Below, in pieces: positions 25,370 to 35,100 of a stretch of DNA of 45,810 bases (positions are counted from its first letter, which is position 1; each line of letters opens with the position of its first letter). The position numbers and the translations under genes were made by a program. The notes under the pieces are model-generated. The model was not told the origin of the DNA, searched no databases, and saw only the letters and a list, made by a program, of their open reading frames with translations. The stretch spans positions 1-45,810 of the forward strand of contig CBINFS010000030.1 in the NCBI GenBank assembly GCA_966250015.1. The letters are read 5' to 3'. The stretch comes from CBINFS01 sp966250015. Lineage in GTDB: Bacteria; Bacteroidota; Rhodothermia; Rhodothermales; DASSAV01.

Positions 25370-26482
25370 ATGAAACGAAGCCTCCTGCTGCTCACCGTAC
25401 CGCTGCTACTTACCCTCACCTCTCACGCCCAGGCGCCCGTCGACTCGTTGATGCCGGTACGCGGGCTCTCGATCGCCGCCCCGCGTCCAGACAGGGTGGA
25501 CGACTTCATAGCGTTCATGAAAGACGAGCTGGCGCCGCGCAACGTGAACACGCTCGTGCTGCGCGTCGACTACAGCTATGCCTTCGAGAGCCACCCCGAG
25601 CTCCGGTCGGACAATCCGCTCTCGAAGGCCGACGTCAAAAAGATCGTCGCCGCGGCAAAGGAAACCGGCATCCGGATCATCCCGCAGGTCAACCTGCTCG
25701 GGCACCAGTCGTGGGCCTCGAACCTGGGAGCGCTGCTCCGCAAGTATCCGGAGTTCGACGAGACACCCTGGGTGGAGATGCCGGAAAACTACGAGTGGCC
25801 CAATCCCGATGGACTTTATTGCAAGAGCTACTGCCCGCTTCACCCCGAGGTTCACGACGTGGTGTTTGCCGTGGTGGATGAGATCGTCGAGGTGTTCGAG
25901 ACCGACGCCTTCCATGCGGGGATGGACGAGGTGTTTTACATCGCGGAGGACCGCTGCCCGCGGTGCGGCGGGCGCGACCCGGCGGAGCTTTTCGCGGGTG
26001 AAGTCACGAAGATCCACGACCACCTTGCCGGCCGCGGAATCGAGATCTGGATCTGGGGCGACCGCCTGATCGACGGCAAAACCACCGGCATCGGGATGTG
26101 GGAGGCGAGCATGAACAACACGTACCGCGCCATCGACCTGATCCCGAAAACCGTCGTGATCAACGACTGGCACTATGAACGCCCCGACCCCACGGCCGCC
26201 TACTTCGCGACGAAGGGCTTCCGCGTCGTCACCGCCCCCTGGCGCACGCCTGAAGTCACCACCGAGCAGCTCGCCATGATGCACCGTTTCCGCCAGGGCG
26301 CCACTCCGCAAATGAAAGACCGTTTCGCTGGCATGCTCCAGACCGTCTGGTCCAGCGCCGAGTCCTTCATCGACCGCTTCTACGGCCGCTCCGAAGGCTC
26401 CGCCGACAACCGCAACAACGGCGACGTGGAATCCTTCAAGGCGCTGTTCGATGGAATCAACAATCTGGCGGAGGGGAGGTAA
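25370..26482 (+). CDS. GH20-like (hexosaminidase-fold) exported protein
   Basis: The 370-residue protein has a signal peptide (ending SHAQ) and a single (beta/alpha)8 domain of the GH20-like type. Residues 31-75 (RGLSIAAPRPDRVDDFIAFM, NVNTLVLRVDYSYAF) and IRIIPQVNLLGHQSWASNLG at 101-120 match the barrel start, and FHAGMDEVFYI at 181-191 matches the H.G.DE active-site motif (His182, Asp186, Glu187). A CPRCGG pair (Cys196, Cys199) follows. The N-terminal non-catalytic domain common in beta-hexosaminidases is missing, so this is a short form. Likely work: cleaving terminal N-acetylhexosamine from glycans outside the cytoplasm. The GH116-like gene follows on the same strand after 284 bases. Confidence 0.82.
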   Translation: MKRSLLLLTVPLLLTLTSHAQAPVDSLMPVRGLSIAAPRPDRVDDFIAFMKDELAPRNVNTLVLRVDYSYAFESHPELRSDNPLSKADVKKIVAAAKETGIRIIPQVNLLGHQSWASNLGALLRKYPEFDETPWVEMPENYEWPNPDGLYCKSYCPLHPEVHDVVFAVVDEIVEVFETDAFHAGMDEVFYIAEDRCPRCGGRDPAELFAGEVTKIHDHLAGRGIEIWIWGDRLIDGKTTGIGMWEASMNNTYRAIDLIPKTVVINDWHYERPDPTAAYFATKGFRVVTAPWRTPEVTTEQLAMMHRFRQGATPQMKDRFAGMLQTVWSSAESFIDRFYGRSEGSADNRNNGDVESFKALFDGINNLAEGR

Positions 26483-26494
26483 ATTCCTGTTTTT

Positions 26495-26605
26495 TACACG
26501 CGAAGACGCGAAGGAAGGCAAGCATAGAAGTGCGGTCACGCCGCTCGGCAAATATCCACCTGATTGCTCCAAGCCACCATCCCCTTGAGGGGATCATAGG
26601 AGTGT
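26495..26605. repeat. Two dispersed repeat modules between glycosidase genes
   Basis: ACACGCGAAGACGCGAAGG at 26497-26515 and CATCCCCTTGAGGGGATCA at about 26579-26597 are copies of modules seen in other gaps. They lie between the GH20-like and GH116-like genes. Nothing else is recognised up to 26766. Confidence 0.65.
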
Positions 26606-26766
26606 ACTGAAAGACTGGCACAGCCTTTTTTGAGCGACGTATCCCGGAGCTCTTAACAGAGCTCGTGAAATCACGGGAGCTGCGTGTGGCGCAAATTCAT
26701 TGTCACTTGAATGCGGATGCTGTAGCTTGCGGGGTGTCAGCATGCCCGATTCAACCCGTTGTATCC

Positions 26767-29412
26767 ATGATCCCGCCGCGCATCCGAATATCCGTCGTCC
26801 TGGCGATTTGTCTTTTTGCGTTCGTTTCTGTCCAGCCCTGCGTGGGGCAGCGCGCTCCGCACACTTACGCGGGCCAGTATTTACAACGTCTCGAAGTGCC
26901 CATCGGGGGCATTGGGACGGGGAACATCCAGCTTGGCGGCCGGGGCGACATCGCGCACCTCGAGATCTTCAACCGTCCGAGCAACGCCGCCAAGCCACCC
27001 CGCACGTTCTTTGCAATCCGGGTGCAGCCCGAGGGCGGGCAGGCGGTCACCCGCGTCCTCGAGCGTGAGCTCCTTCCCCCGTACGAAAACGTCTCGTCCG
27101 ATTATTTGAACGGCCTCCCTCGTTTCAAAGAAGTCGTGTTCGAAGGAAAGTACCCGTTCGCCCGCCTGGCCTTTCAGGACGAAGCGGTGCCCGTCGAGGT
27201 CAGCCTCGAGGCTTACAACCCCTTCATCCCCCTCGATCCGGACGCCAGCGGCATGCCGCTCGCCGTTTTGAGCTGGACGATCCACAACCCGACCGATCAG
27301 CCGACGGACGTCTCGATCGTCTTCAGCATGCAGAATCCCCTCCGGGGCGCCACACGGCTCAACGAGGCCGTGCAGAACCGCACTTTTACCGGCGTGCGCA
27401 TGAGCGCCGACGGCGACGTGCCCGTCAACATGCAGGGCGACCTCCTCATCGCCACGACGGCTTCTGACACGGACCTCCAGACCCGCTGGTACCGGGGCGG
27501 CTGGATCGACAACGCCCACATCTTTTGGGACGATTTCACACGTGACGGCCGCCTCGATCCCGTAACCGACGCCCTCCCTTCCGGACGCAACCCCGACGTC
27601 GCCTCGCTCCTCGCGCCGTTCCGGCTCGAGCCGGGCGAGTCGCGAACCGTTCCCTTCTACCTCACCTGGTACTTCCCGAAACGGACGTTCACTACGGCCG
27701 AGACCTTCGGTATTGAGGAGGCGGCGAACAAGCCATTTAGCAACTACTACGGGAAGCAGTATAGCAGCGCAACCGACGTCCTCCAGAAGTTTCTGGCGAC
27801 TGAATCCACCCTGTACGAGAAAACCAAAGCGTACGCGGACCTGCTATTCGGCTCGACGTACCCCGACTACGTGCTCGACGCGCTCGCCACGCAGACTTCG
27901 ACGATCAAAACCAACCTGATCCACCGGACCGAGGAAGGGCTCGTGCACGGCTTCGAAGGAGTGCTGCCTGAAGGGTGGTGCTGCCCCGGGACGTGCACGC
28001 ACGTGTGGAACTACGAGCAGACACTCGCCTCGCTCTTCCCGTCGCTCGAGCGCACGATGCGCGACGTGAGCTTCCTTCACGACACTTTCGACAGCGGCTT
28101 CCAGGCGATCCGGTCGGTTTTCCCCCTGGGCGATTACTGGTTCGACGGCCCGCCAGCGGCCGACGGCCACATGGGCAACATCGTACGCGTCTACCGCGAG
28201 TGGAAGCTATCCGGCGACACCGCGTGGCTCCGATCGCTCTGGCCGAAGGTCAAAAAAGCCCTCGAATACGCGTGGTACGGGCCAGGGACGGTGGACCGGC
28301 CGGACCTCAAGCACCAGGAACGTCACAAGGCGTGGGACCCGGAGAAACGTGGCATCCTGACGGGCGAGCAGCACAACACGTACGACATCAACTTCTACGG
28401 CCCGAGCTCGATGACCGGCTCGCTCTACCTCGCCGCACTCAAGGCAGCCTCAGAGATGGCGGAGGCGCTCGGCGAAACGGACAAGGCGCGCGAGTACCTC
28501 GAGGTCTACGAGCGTGGCCGCGCCTTCCACGAAGAACACCTCTGGAACGGCGAGTACTTCATCCAGATCATCGAGGAAAACCCGAATGCCGACGGCGAGC
28601 TCTCGCCGCCCGACGCCGAAGGGCGCGTGATTCCGAAATACCAGTACGGCGACGGCTCACTCGCCGACCAGCTTCTCGGGCAATACCTGGCCCACATCTC
28701 CGGCCTCGGCTACATTCTCGACCCCGAGCGCGTCGACGAGGCCATGGCCTCGGTGTTCAAGTACAACTTTATGCAGAACTCCCGCGCGCACGAGAACGTC
28801 CAGCGGGTCTACACGCTGAACGACGAGGCCGGGGTTGTCCTCTGCGCGTGGCCGAATGGCAACCGCCCACTCCTTCCGTTCGTCTACTCGGACGAGGTCT
28901 GGACGGGCGTCGAGTTTCAGGTGGCCGCATCGCTGATCTATTCGGGACACGTCGAGGAAGGGCTGCGTGTGGTCGAGGCCGTACAGGCGCGCCATGACGG
29001 CCTCAAGCGTAACCCGTACGCCCACCACGAGTCGGGCTGGCACTACGCAAGGGCTATGGCAAGCTGGTCGGTGCTCCTCGCGCTCTCCGGGTTCGAGTAC
29101 GATGGCGTCGAGCAGACCATGGGTTTCTCACCCCGCCTCAACCAGGACGATTTCCGCACTTTCTGGTCCGGCGGCTCCGCTTGGGGCGGCTACGAGCAGA
29201 CGAACACCTCGGCCACCCTTTCCGTGGCCCACGGCGCCCTTATCCTGCGCTCCTTCACTCCCGGAGTCGAAGGCGAAATCGCCTCTGTTACGCTCGACGG
29301 CAACGAGGTTGGTATTGAAACCGTCCCCAACGACGGCCGCCAAACCCTTCGCTTCCCCACCCCGCTTATAGTCAATCCCGGTCAGAAATTGCAGATTACG
29401 TTCAGGCCATGA
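26767..29412 (+). CDS. GH116-like (DUF608, bile-acid glucosylceramidase type) glycosidase, exported
   Basis: With the ATG at 26767 the product has 881 residues and a signal peptide (ending CVGQ). The N-terminal beta-sandwich domain (about 38-370) starts with the typical YLQRLEVPIGGIGTGNIQLG, and the C-terminal (alpha/alpha)6 domain follows. CCPGTCTHVWNYEQTLASLF near residues 405-424 and GEQHNTYDINFYGPSSMTGS near 533-552 match GH116; the second, by comparison with mammalian GBA2, carries the acid/base Asp in NTYD. Family activities include beta-glucosidase, beta-xylosidase and N-acetylglucosaminidase. The frame could extend 34 codons upstream, but the signal peptide sets the start. It probably works with the GH20-like enzyme on external glycans. 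Confidence 0.87.
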   Translation: MIPPRIRISVVLAICLFAFVSVQPCVGQRAPHTYAGQYLQRLEVPIGGIGTGNIQLGGRGDIAHLEIFNRPSNAAKPPRTFFAIRVQPEGGQAVTRVLERELLPPYENVSSDYLNGLPRFKEVVFEGKYPFARLAFQDEAVPVEVSLEAYNPFIPLDPDASGMPLAVLSWTIHNPTDQPTDVSIVFSMQNPLRGATRLNEAVQNRTFTGVRMSADGDVPVNMQGDLLIATTASDTDLQTRWYRGGWIDNAHIFWDDFTRDGRLDPVTDALPSGRNPDVASLLAPFRLEPGESRTVPFYLTWYFPKRTFTTAETFGIEEAANKPFSNYYGKQYSSATDVLQKFLATESTLYEKTKAYADLLFGSTYPDYVLDALATQTSTIKTNLIHRTEEGLVHGFEGVLPEGWCCPGTCTHVWNYEQTLASLFPSLERTMRDVSFLHDTFDSGFQAIRSVFPLGDYWFDGPPAADGHMGNIVRVYREWKLSGDTAWLRSLWPKVKKALEYAWYGPGTVDRPDLKHQERHKAWDPEKRGILTGEQHNTYDINFYGPSSMTGSLYLAALKAASEMAEALGETDKAREYLEVYERGRAFHEEHLWNGEYFIQIIEENPNADGELSPPDAEGRVIPKYQYGDGSLADQLLGQYLAHISGLGYILDPERVDEAMASVFKYNFMQNSRAHENVQRVYTLNDEAGVVLCAWPNGNRPLLPFVYSDEVWTGVEFQVAASLIYSGHVEEGLRVVEAVQARHDGLKRNPYAHHESGWHYARAMASWSVLLALSGFEYDGVEQTMGFSPRLNQDDFRTFWSGGSAWGGYEQTNTSATLSVAHGALILRSFTPGVEGEIASVTLDGNEVGIETVPNDGRQTLRFPTPLIVNPGQKLQITFRP

Positions 29413-29489
29413 TAGGACTAATGTCCATAGATGGCCGCTTGTGCTTTGGAGACAAGCTATACGAAGGTGTGACGACTGTTTCAACTAAA

Positions 29490-29825
29490 ACACCAAACGA
29501 AACGTCATCTCCGCCAAGGCGGAGATCCAGGCAACGGTGTCGTATGATTATACGGTTCTGCCTCGGGCGTCCGTTGCCTGGATCCCGGCTCGGCGGCCGG
29601 GATGACGTGTTTATTGAGCTATTCGTTACATAAAAGGGAGCGCCTTGTGTTACCTTAAATCCTTAATTAATGAGTCATTCCCGCGAAGGCGGGAATCCAG
29701 AAAAAGGTCTACCTCAGCGGTCTTGCCATTTGATACCTAACATGGATCTCCGCCTGCGGGGAGATGACGTATAGGTTATGTCATTTGTAGCATTGAGAGT
29801 ACCACCTTCGGTCCAGCCCAACAAA
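29490..29825. repeat. Composite intergenic repeat block 6
   Basis: The gap 29413-29836 has no gene. It holds CATCTCCGCCAAGGCGGAGA at 29504, then the shared core of about 195 bases at 29577-29770 (CCCGGCTCGGCGGCCGGGA palindrome, AAAGGGAGCGCCTTGTG, CATTCCCGCGAAGGCGGGAA, TACCTCAGCGGTCT), and ACCACCTTCGGTCCA at 29801. The core is near-identical by eye to block 5 and in the same orientation. The block ends 12-20 bases before the next start codon. Confidence 0.78.
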
Positions 29826-29836
29826 AACCATCTCCT

Positions 29837-30598
29837 ATGAGGCGAACCGTCTTACTCCTTTTAGCACTCGTTTCCGTGGCATCATGCCGGATGGAAGTGG
29901 CGGAAAACGAGTGCGCCTTTCCCTCGGACCCGGTCGTCGTGAAAGAGGTGGAGGGCGGAGTTCTGCAATTCTGGGACCTCGACGAAACGGAGGTGTGGAA
30001 CTTGGCTCAGCTACCAGCCGATTCGGCCTATACCCGCTATCGCGTACAGATTATCGAGGCGGGAGCCGACGAGATGCGGCCGCCGCTGGCGGTGCCGGAG
30101 TCGGAAAAGAGCTCGCCCGGCTGGCAGCGCGAGCTACGGAACGTCGAGCTTGCCTACGGCGGCCACGGCTCGATTCGTCCGATCAACTGCCTCGAAGCAC
30201 TGCTATTTGCGTACCGGCACGCGCAGTACGATCAGATAGAGAACCCTTCCGAGTTTCTGGTCTCCATCCTGCGCAAGGTAACGAATGGACGTGCATTGCT
30301 CAGAGTCTATCTGGGCGCCGGGGATTCGATGTTTCCACCGAAGGAGGTCTACGGTCTCGACGAGGCCGGGCGCGACGTCGCGGCGGGCTGGCACTACGTG
30401 GCCATGCTCCACAACCACACGATCCAGCGAGAGGATGGTCGGATTCGGCTGGGTGTTGTGGCGCCGAGCGCCAGCGACGTGCAGCTGCTTCGCTCGCTGG
30501 TTAAGCGTCACGGACTGGAGTCGGCCCGGGTGACCAACGGCCTCTACACCGTCGAGATCCCTGCATCGCAGCTGGAGCACTTTCACGGGCCCGAGTAG
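29837..30598 (+). CDS. Predicted lipoprotein with a JAMM/MPN-like motif
   Basis: The 253-residue product has a lipoprotein leader (lipobox VASC, Cys17). In the C-terminal third it reads GWHYVAMLHNHT (residues 184-195) and then APSASDVQLLRSL (209-221). The spacing His192-x-His194 ... Ser211-x-x-Asp214 resembles the metal-binding H-x-H-x(n)-S-x2-D core of JAMM/MPN+ metalloproteases, with a longer insert (16 residues) than the usual 7. The strand order before it (VYLGAGDSMFPPKEVYGLD) also suits an MPN fold. The upstream Glu of the motif is not certain; Glu119 or Glu139 are candidates. If correct, this is an exported, lipid-anchored JAMM-like protein, which is unusual. The gene converges on tolC with 3 bases between the stops. 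Confidence 0.7.
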   Translation: MRRTVLLLLALVSVASCRMEVAENECAFPSDPVVVKEVEGGVLQFWDLDETEVWNLAQLPADSAYTRYRVQIIEAGADEMRPPLAVPESEKSSPGWQRELRNVELAYGGHGSIRPINCLEALLFAYRHAQYDQIENPSEFLVSILRKVTNGRALLRVYLGAGDSMFPPKEVYGLDEAGRDVAAGWHYVAMLHNHTIQREDGRIRLGVVAPSASDVQLLRSLVKRHGLESARVTNGLYTVEIPASQLEHFHGPE

Positions 30599-30601
30599 GC
30601 G

Positions 30602-31924
30602 TCACTCCCGCACGCCGAGGTGTTCGAGGAGCAGGCCGCTGAGCTCCAGGAGCTCCGTTTCGGCGCGTTTGGCCTCGAACTGGGCGGTGATGAAGCGGCC
30701 TTCGGCTCCGGTGAGGGCGCTCTGCACCTCGCGCAGCTCGACCGACGTGATCGACCCGACGCGGAACTGCTCGAGGGCTACCTCGACGTTGAACGCCGCC
30801 AGATTGACGTTCTCGCGTTCGAGATCGACGAGCCGGAGGCTGTTTTCGAAGGCCTGAAAGGCGTTCTCCAGGCGGGTGTCGAGGAACGTGCGCGTCTCCT
30901 CGATCATCAGCTCGCTGTTGCGCAGGCGCAGGGTCGCATTTTCAAGGCGCCTGCGACGATTGAACCCTTCAAAGACGCCCCAGGTGGCGGTGAGGCCGTA
31001 GTTGAACCCGGGCGGGCGCGTTCCGGCGAGGCCGAGCTCCCGGGTGAGATCCGTAAAGGCGTACCCCGCCTGAAGGCTGATCGTTGGAAGCCATTCTGAC
31101 CGGACTTCCTTCCGGCTCAGGTAGGCTGTTTCACGAGCCTGACGGGCCACTCGAAGCTCGCGGTTCATCTGCGGTGCGAGACCGCGAAGGGCATCCATGT
31201 CGAGCGACCGGTCGATGTGCAGCGTGTCGGCGACCCTGAAGTCGAGCGAGCCTTCCCGGCCGAGCAGCTGGTTGAAATTGGCCCGAGCCGCCGTGAAGGC
31301 GATTTCCTGACGCAGGAGAGCGGCGAGGTCGGCGTTGAGGTCCACCTGCGCGCGCCGGACTTCAAGTTCCGAGGCGTTGCCGAGGTCGCGACGCAATTCG
31401 GCGATCCGGAGTCGCTCCCGCGAGATCTCGACGGCCTCGTTCAGCACTTCGATCTGCTCCTGCTGGCGGACGAGGTCGTAGTACGACACGACCACGTCGG
31501 CCAGGGCGGCCTCTTTGGTCCGCTCCGCTATGAGCTCGACCTGTTGCTTTTCGGAGCCGAGGCGCTCGTAGGCCGTGAATTGGCCGAAGCCGTCGAACAG
31601 AGTCGTGCTCACGTTCATCGAGAGGTCGAATGCGCTGTTCGACGTCCCGGACAGCCCCGGGCTGCCCGAAAAACCGCCGATACTGCGCTGGCTCTGGCTT
31701 GCACTAAAGTTGACCGACGGCAAGAAGCCGGCGTTACCGATCGAATAGTCGTTCGCCGCAATCTGCGCTTCGTTTTCGGCGAACCTAATCGCGTAATTCT
31801 GTTCGACCGCAAGCCGGACGGCTTCTTCAAGGGTCAGCAGCCTCCCCTGCCCTTTGTCCTGCGCATTTACAGGAAGCGAAAGGACACACACCAACGAGAG
31901 CAGGAAATATGGTATACGAAACAT
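30602..31924 (-). CDS. TolC-family outer-membrane efflux channel
   Basis: The 440-residue product has a signal peptide (ending PVNAQ) and the two repeated helical-barrel halves of the outer-membrane efflux protein family: LLTLEEAVRLAVEQNYAIRF at 29-48 starts the first half, and MDALRGLAPQMNRELRVARQ and FNYGLTATWGVFEGFNRRRR lie in the second. It forms the exit duct for the RND pump encoded directly upstream on the same strand (adaptor 36465-35401, permease 35348-32199). The permease and TolC genes are separated by 274 bases of repeats, so TolC may need its own promoter or depend on read-through. Confidence 0.93.
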   Translation of the reverse strand: MFRIPYFLLSLVCVLSLPVNAQDKGQGRLLTLEEAVRLAVEQNYAIRFAENEAQIAANDYSIGNAGFLPSVNFSASQSQRSIGGFSGSPGLSGTSNSAFDLSMNVSTTLFDGFGQFTAYERLGSEKQQVELIAERTKEAALADVVVSYYDLVRQQEQIEVLNEAVEISRERLRIAELRRDLGNASELEVRRAQVDLNADLAALLRQEIAFTAARANFNQLLGREGSLDFRVADTLHIDRSLDMDALRGLAPQMNRELRVARQARETAYLSRKEVRSEWLPTISLQAGYAFTDLTRELGLAGTRPPGFNYGLTATWGVFEGFNRRRRLENATLRLRNSELMIEETRTFLDTRLENAFQAFENSLRLVDLERENVNLAAFNVEVALEQFRVGSITSVELREVQSALTGAEGRFITAQFEAKRAETELLELSGLLLEHLGVRE

Positions 31925-31984
31925 GGAAACGGTATGGAGAACCTGTGGGATGATTCTTTATGGTAAAAGGCAGACCGAAGACGC

Positions 31985-32165
31985 GGCAATCAGGATTGCC
32001 AAATCCATATTTTATAAGTCATTCCCGCGAAGGCGGGAATCCATTCGAGGGTTGTGCAAGGTAAAAACGTGGAGGCATGTCGCACGCTCACATGGAACCC
32101 GGCTCGGCGGCCGGGATGACGTTGATTTATGGATGGCGCCAAATATTAACACTGAGCCTAACTAG
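31985..32165. repeat. Composite intergenic repeat block 7, inside the efflux locus
   Basis: A 180-base region between the permease and TolC genes holds CATTCCCGCGAAGGCGGGAA at 32022, GGCATGTCGCACGCTCACAT at about 32073 and a CCCGGCTCGGCGGCCGGGA palindrome at 32098. The same order of phrase plus palindrome occurs in block 2 near 9340-9380. Confidence 0.72.
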
Positions 32166-32198
32166 CCCGAGTGTAATTCTCGGTCCTTAAAAAACACC

Positions 32199-35100
32199 TC
32201 ACCCCGACACCTCTTCCTCCTCCGCCGGGCGGTGTACCGCGCCGGCGGGGAGCTCGTAGCCGTCACCGGTATGCGCGGCGTCGACGGCCAGTGACGGCGC
32301 CGCAGTGCGGCGCGTGACGTAGGAGTACATCACCGGAATCACGTACAGCGTCAACGCGGTACCCAGGAGAAGACCGCCGATCACGGCGATGCCCATCGGC
32401 TTCCGGCTCTCGGCGCCCGCCCCGAGCGCCAGGGCGATCGGCAGGATGCCCAGGATCGTCGAAAGCGTCGTCATCAGGATCGGCCGGAACCGTGCGACGG
32501 CCGCCCCCTGAACGGCCTCGAGGATATTGAATCCCTGCGCCCGCCGCTGGTTGGCAAACTCGACGATCAGGATGCCGTTCTTCGTCACGAGCCCGATCAG
32601 CATCACGATACCGATCTGGCTGAAGATGTTGAGCGACTGGTCGAAGTACCACAGGAACAGCAGCGCTCCGGAAAGCGCCATTGGCACCGTCAGCAGGATT
32701 GTGAACGGGTCGCGGAAGCTCTCGAACTGCGCCGAGAGCACGAGGTAAATCAGCACGATTGCGAGGAAAAACACGAACATGATCCCGCCGGTGCTTTCGG
32801 CGTAGTCGCGTGAGGTGCCGGCGAGGGCCGTCGAGAACGACTCGTCGAGCACCTTCTCGGCGATCCGGTCCATCGCGTCGATCCCGTCGGCAATGGTGAA
32901 CCCCGGGCTGAGCTGGGCCGAGATGGTCGCCGACACGTACCGGTTGAACCGGAAGAGCGTCGGCGGGCTGCTCTCTTCGGATACCGTCACCAGGTTGTCG
33001 AGCGGCACGGTCCGGCCGCTTTTTGTCCGGACGTACATGCTCTTGAGGTCGAGCGTCTCGCTCCTGTTGGCACGGTCCACCTGTGCGATGACCTGGTACT
33101 GCTGCCCGTTCCGGATGAAGTAGCCGATGCGCTGCTCGCTAAGCGTCAGCTGAAGCGTCTGGGCCACGTCGAGCACTGACACGCCCATACTCTCCGCACG
33201 CTCGCGATTGATCGAAACGCGAAGCTCCGGCTTGTTGAACTTGAGGTCCACGTCGACGAACGCAAACGTCGGGTCCTGCGACGCTTCATCGAGGAAAACC
33301 GGAATGACTTCCTTGAGCTTGTCGATGTTGGGCGCCTGGAGGACGTACTGTACCGGCAGACCTCCCCGGCGGCCGACCGAGATCGTCTCCTCCTGCGAAA
33401 TGAACGCCCGAGCGCCGGTGAGCGTGGCAACCTTTCGCGTGAGCGCCTCGACGATCTGCTGCTGCGACCGCTCCCGCTCGTCTGCATCCTTCAGCACGAG
33501 GAACCCGAAGGCCGAGTTGACCCCACCCGACGCGCTAAAGCCCGGTGACGTGATCGAAATGAGCGCCTCGCGCTCGTCTTCCGACACCTCCTCCTGGATC
33601 ATCGCCACGAGGCGGCCGACGTAGGCATCCATGTACTCATACGTTGCCCCCTCGGGCGCAGTCGCCCTGAACTGCGCGGTGCCACGGTCTTCGAGCGGCG
33701 CGAGCTCGGAGGGAAGTGCGGGATAGATCAACGCGATCAGGAGAATGCTGGCCCCCATCAGGGCAAACGCAATCCAGCGCCTCCTCATAACCACCGCGAG
33801 CGAATTTCGATAGTGCCCGATCAACCACAGGAAGAAGGGTTCGGTCTTGCGGTAGAACCATGGGTGCTCGTCGCGCCGTTTGAGGATCTTCGTGGCGAGC
33901 ATCGGGGTGAGCGTGAGTGCGACGAACGACGAGATGATGACGGCGCCCGCCAGCACCACACCGAACTCACGGAAAAGTCGGCCAACTAGCCCGCCGAGGA
34001 ACAGAAGCGGCAGAAACACACCGGTCAGGGCGATCGTGGTGGCGATGACGGCAAAGAAAATCTCGCGTGCGCCCTCGATACCTGCCCGGATGGGCTCCAT
34101 CCCCTTCTCGACCTTCACGTAAATGTTTTCGAGCACCACGATGGCGTCGTCCACCACGATGCCTATGCCCAGCACAATCGCGAGCAAGGTCAGGACGTTG
34201 ATCGAGTAGCCCATCACGTACATGATGAAGAAGGCCCCGATCAGCGACACAGGGATGACCACCACCGGGATGAGCGTCGTCCGCCAGTCACGGAGGAACA
34301 GGAAGATCATGAGCGCCACGAGAAGGAAGGCGATGAACACCGTTTCCTGCACTTCGGCGATGCTCTTGCGGACCTGATCTGTATTGTCGAATCCGATGCC
34401 GAGCTCGAGGTCGGGCGGCATATTCCGCTTGATGTCTTCGAGGCGGCGGTAGAACTCGTCGACGATGGCGATGTAGTTGGCGCCAGGGAGGGGGCGCAGC
34501 ACGACGCCCACCATCACCTCACCGTCGCGCTTCAGGGAGGTGCGTTCGTTCTCGGCGCCGAGCGTTACGTGGCCCACGTCGCGGAACCGCACGATCCGGT
34601 CGCCCTCCTGCTTGACGATCAGGTTCTCGAAATCCTCCACGTCGGCAAGCCGGCCCATGGTACGGACGGTCAGCTCAACGTCGGCGCCCTCGATCCGTCC
34701 CGATGGCAGCTCGACGTTCGACCGGTTGAGCGCATTCCGGACGTCGAGCGGCGTCAGGTTGTAGGCGGCGAGCTTCTGCGGGTCGATCCACATCCGCATC
34801 GCATACCGCTTCTCGCCCCACACGTCCACCCGGCTGACACCCGGGATCGTCTGCAGACGCTCCTTGAACATGTTGTCCGCGATGTCGGAGAGCTCGAGAA
34901 GGTCGCGCTGGCGGCTTTTGATGTTGAGGAAGACGATCGGCTGGCCGTCGGCGTCGGCCTTCGAGATGATCGGCGGCTCGACGTCGGGCGGAAGATTCCC
35001 CATGGCTCGCGACACGCGGTCGCGGACGTCGTTCGCCGCACGCTCGAGATCGATACCGAGGTCGAACTCAACCGTGATCGACGAACGCCCCTCGCGGCTG

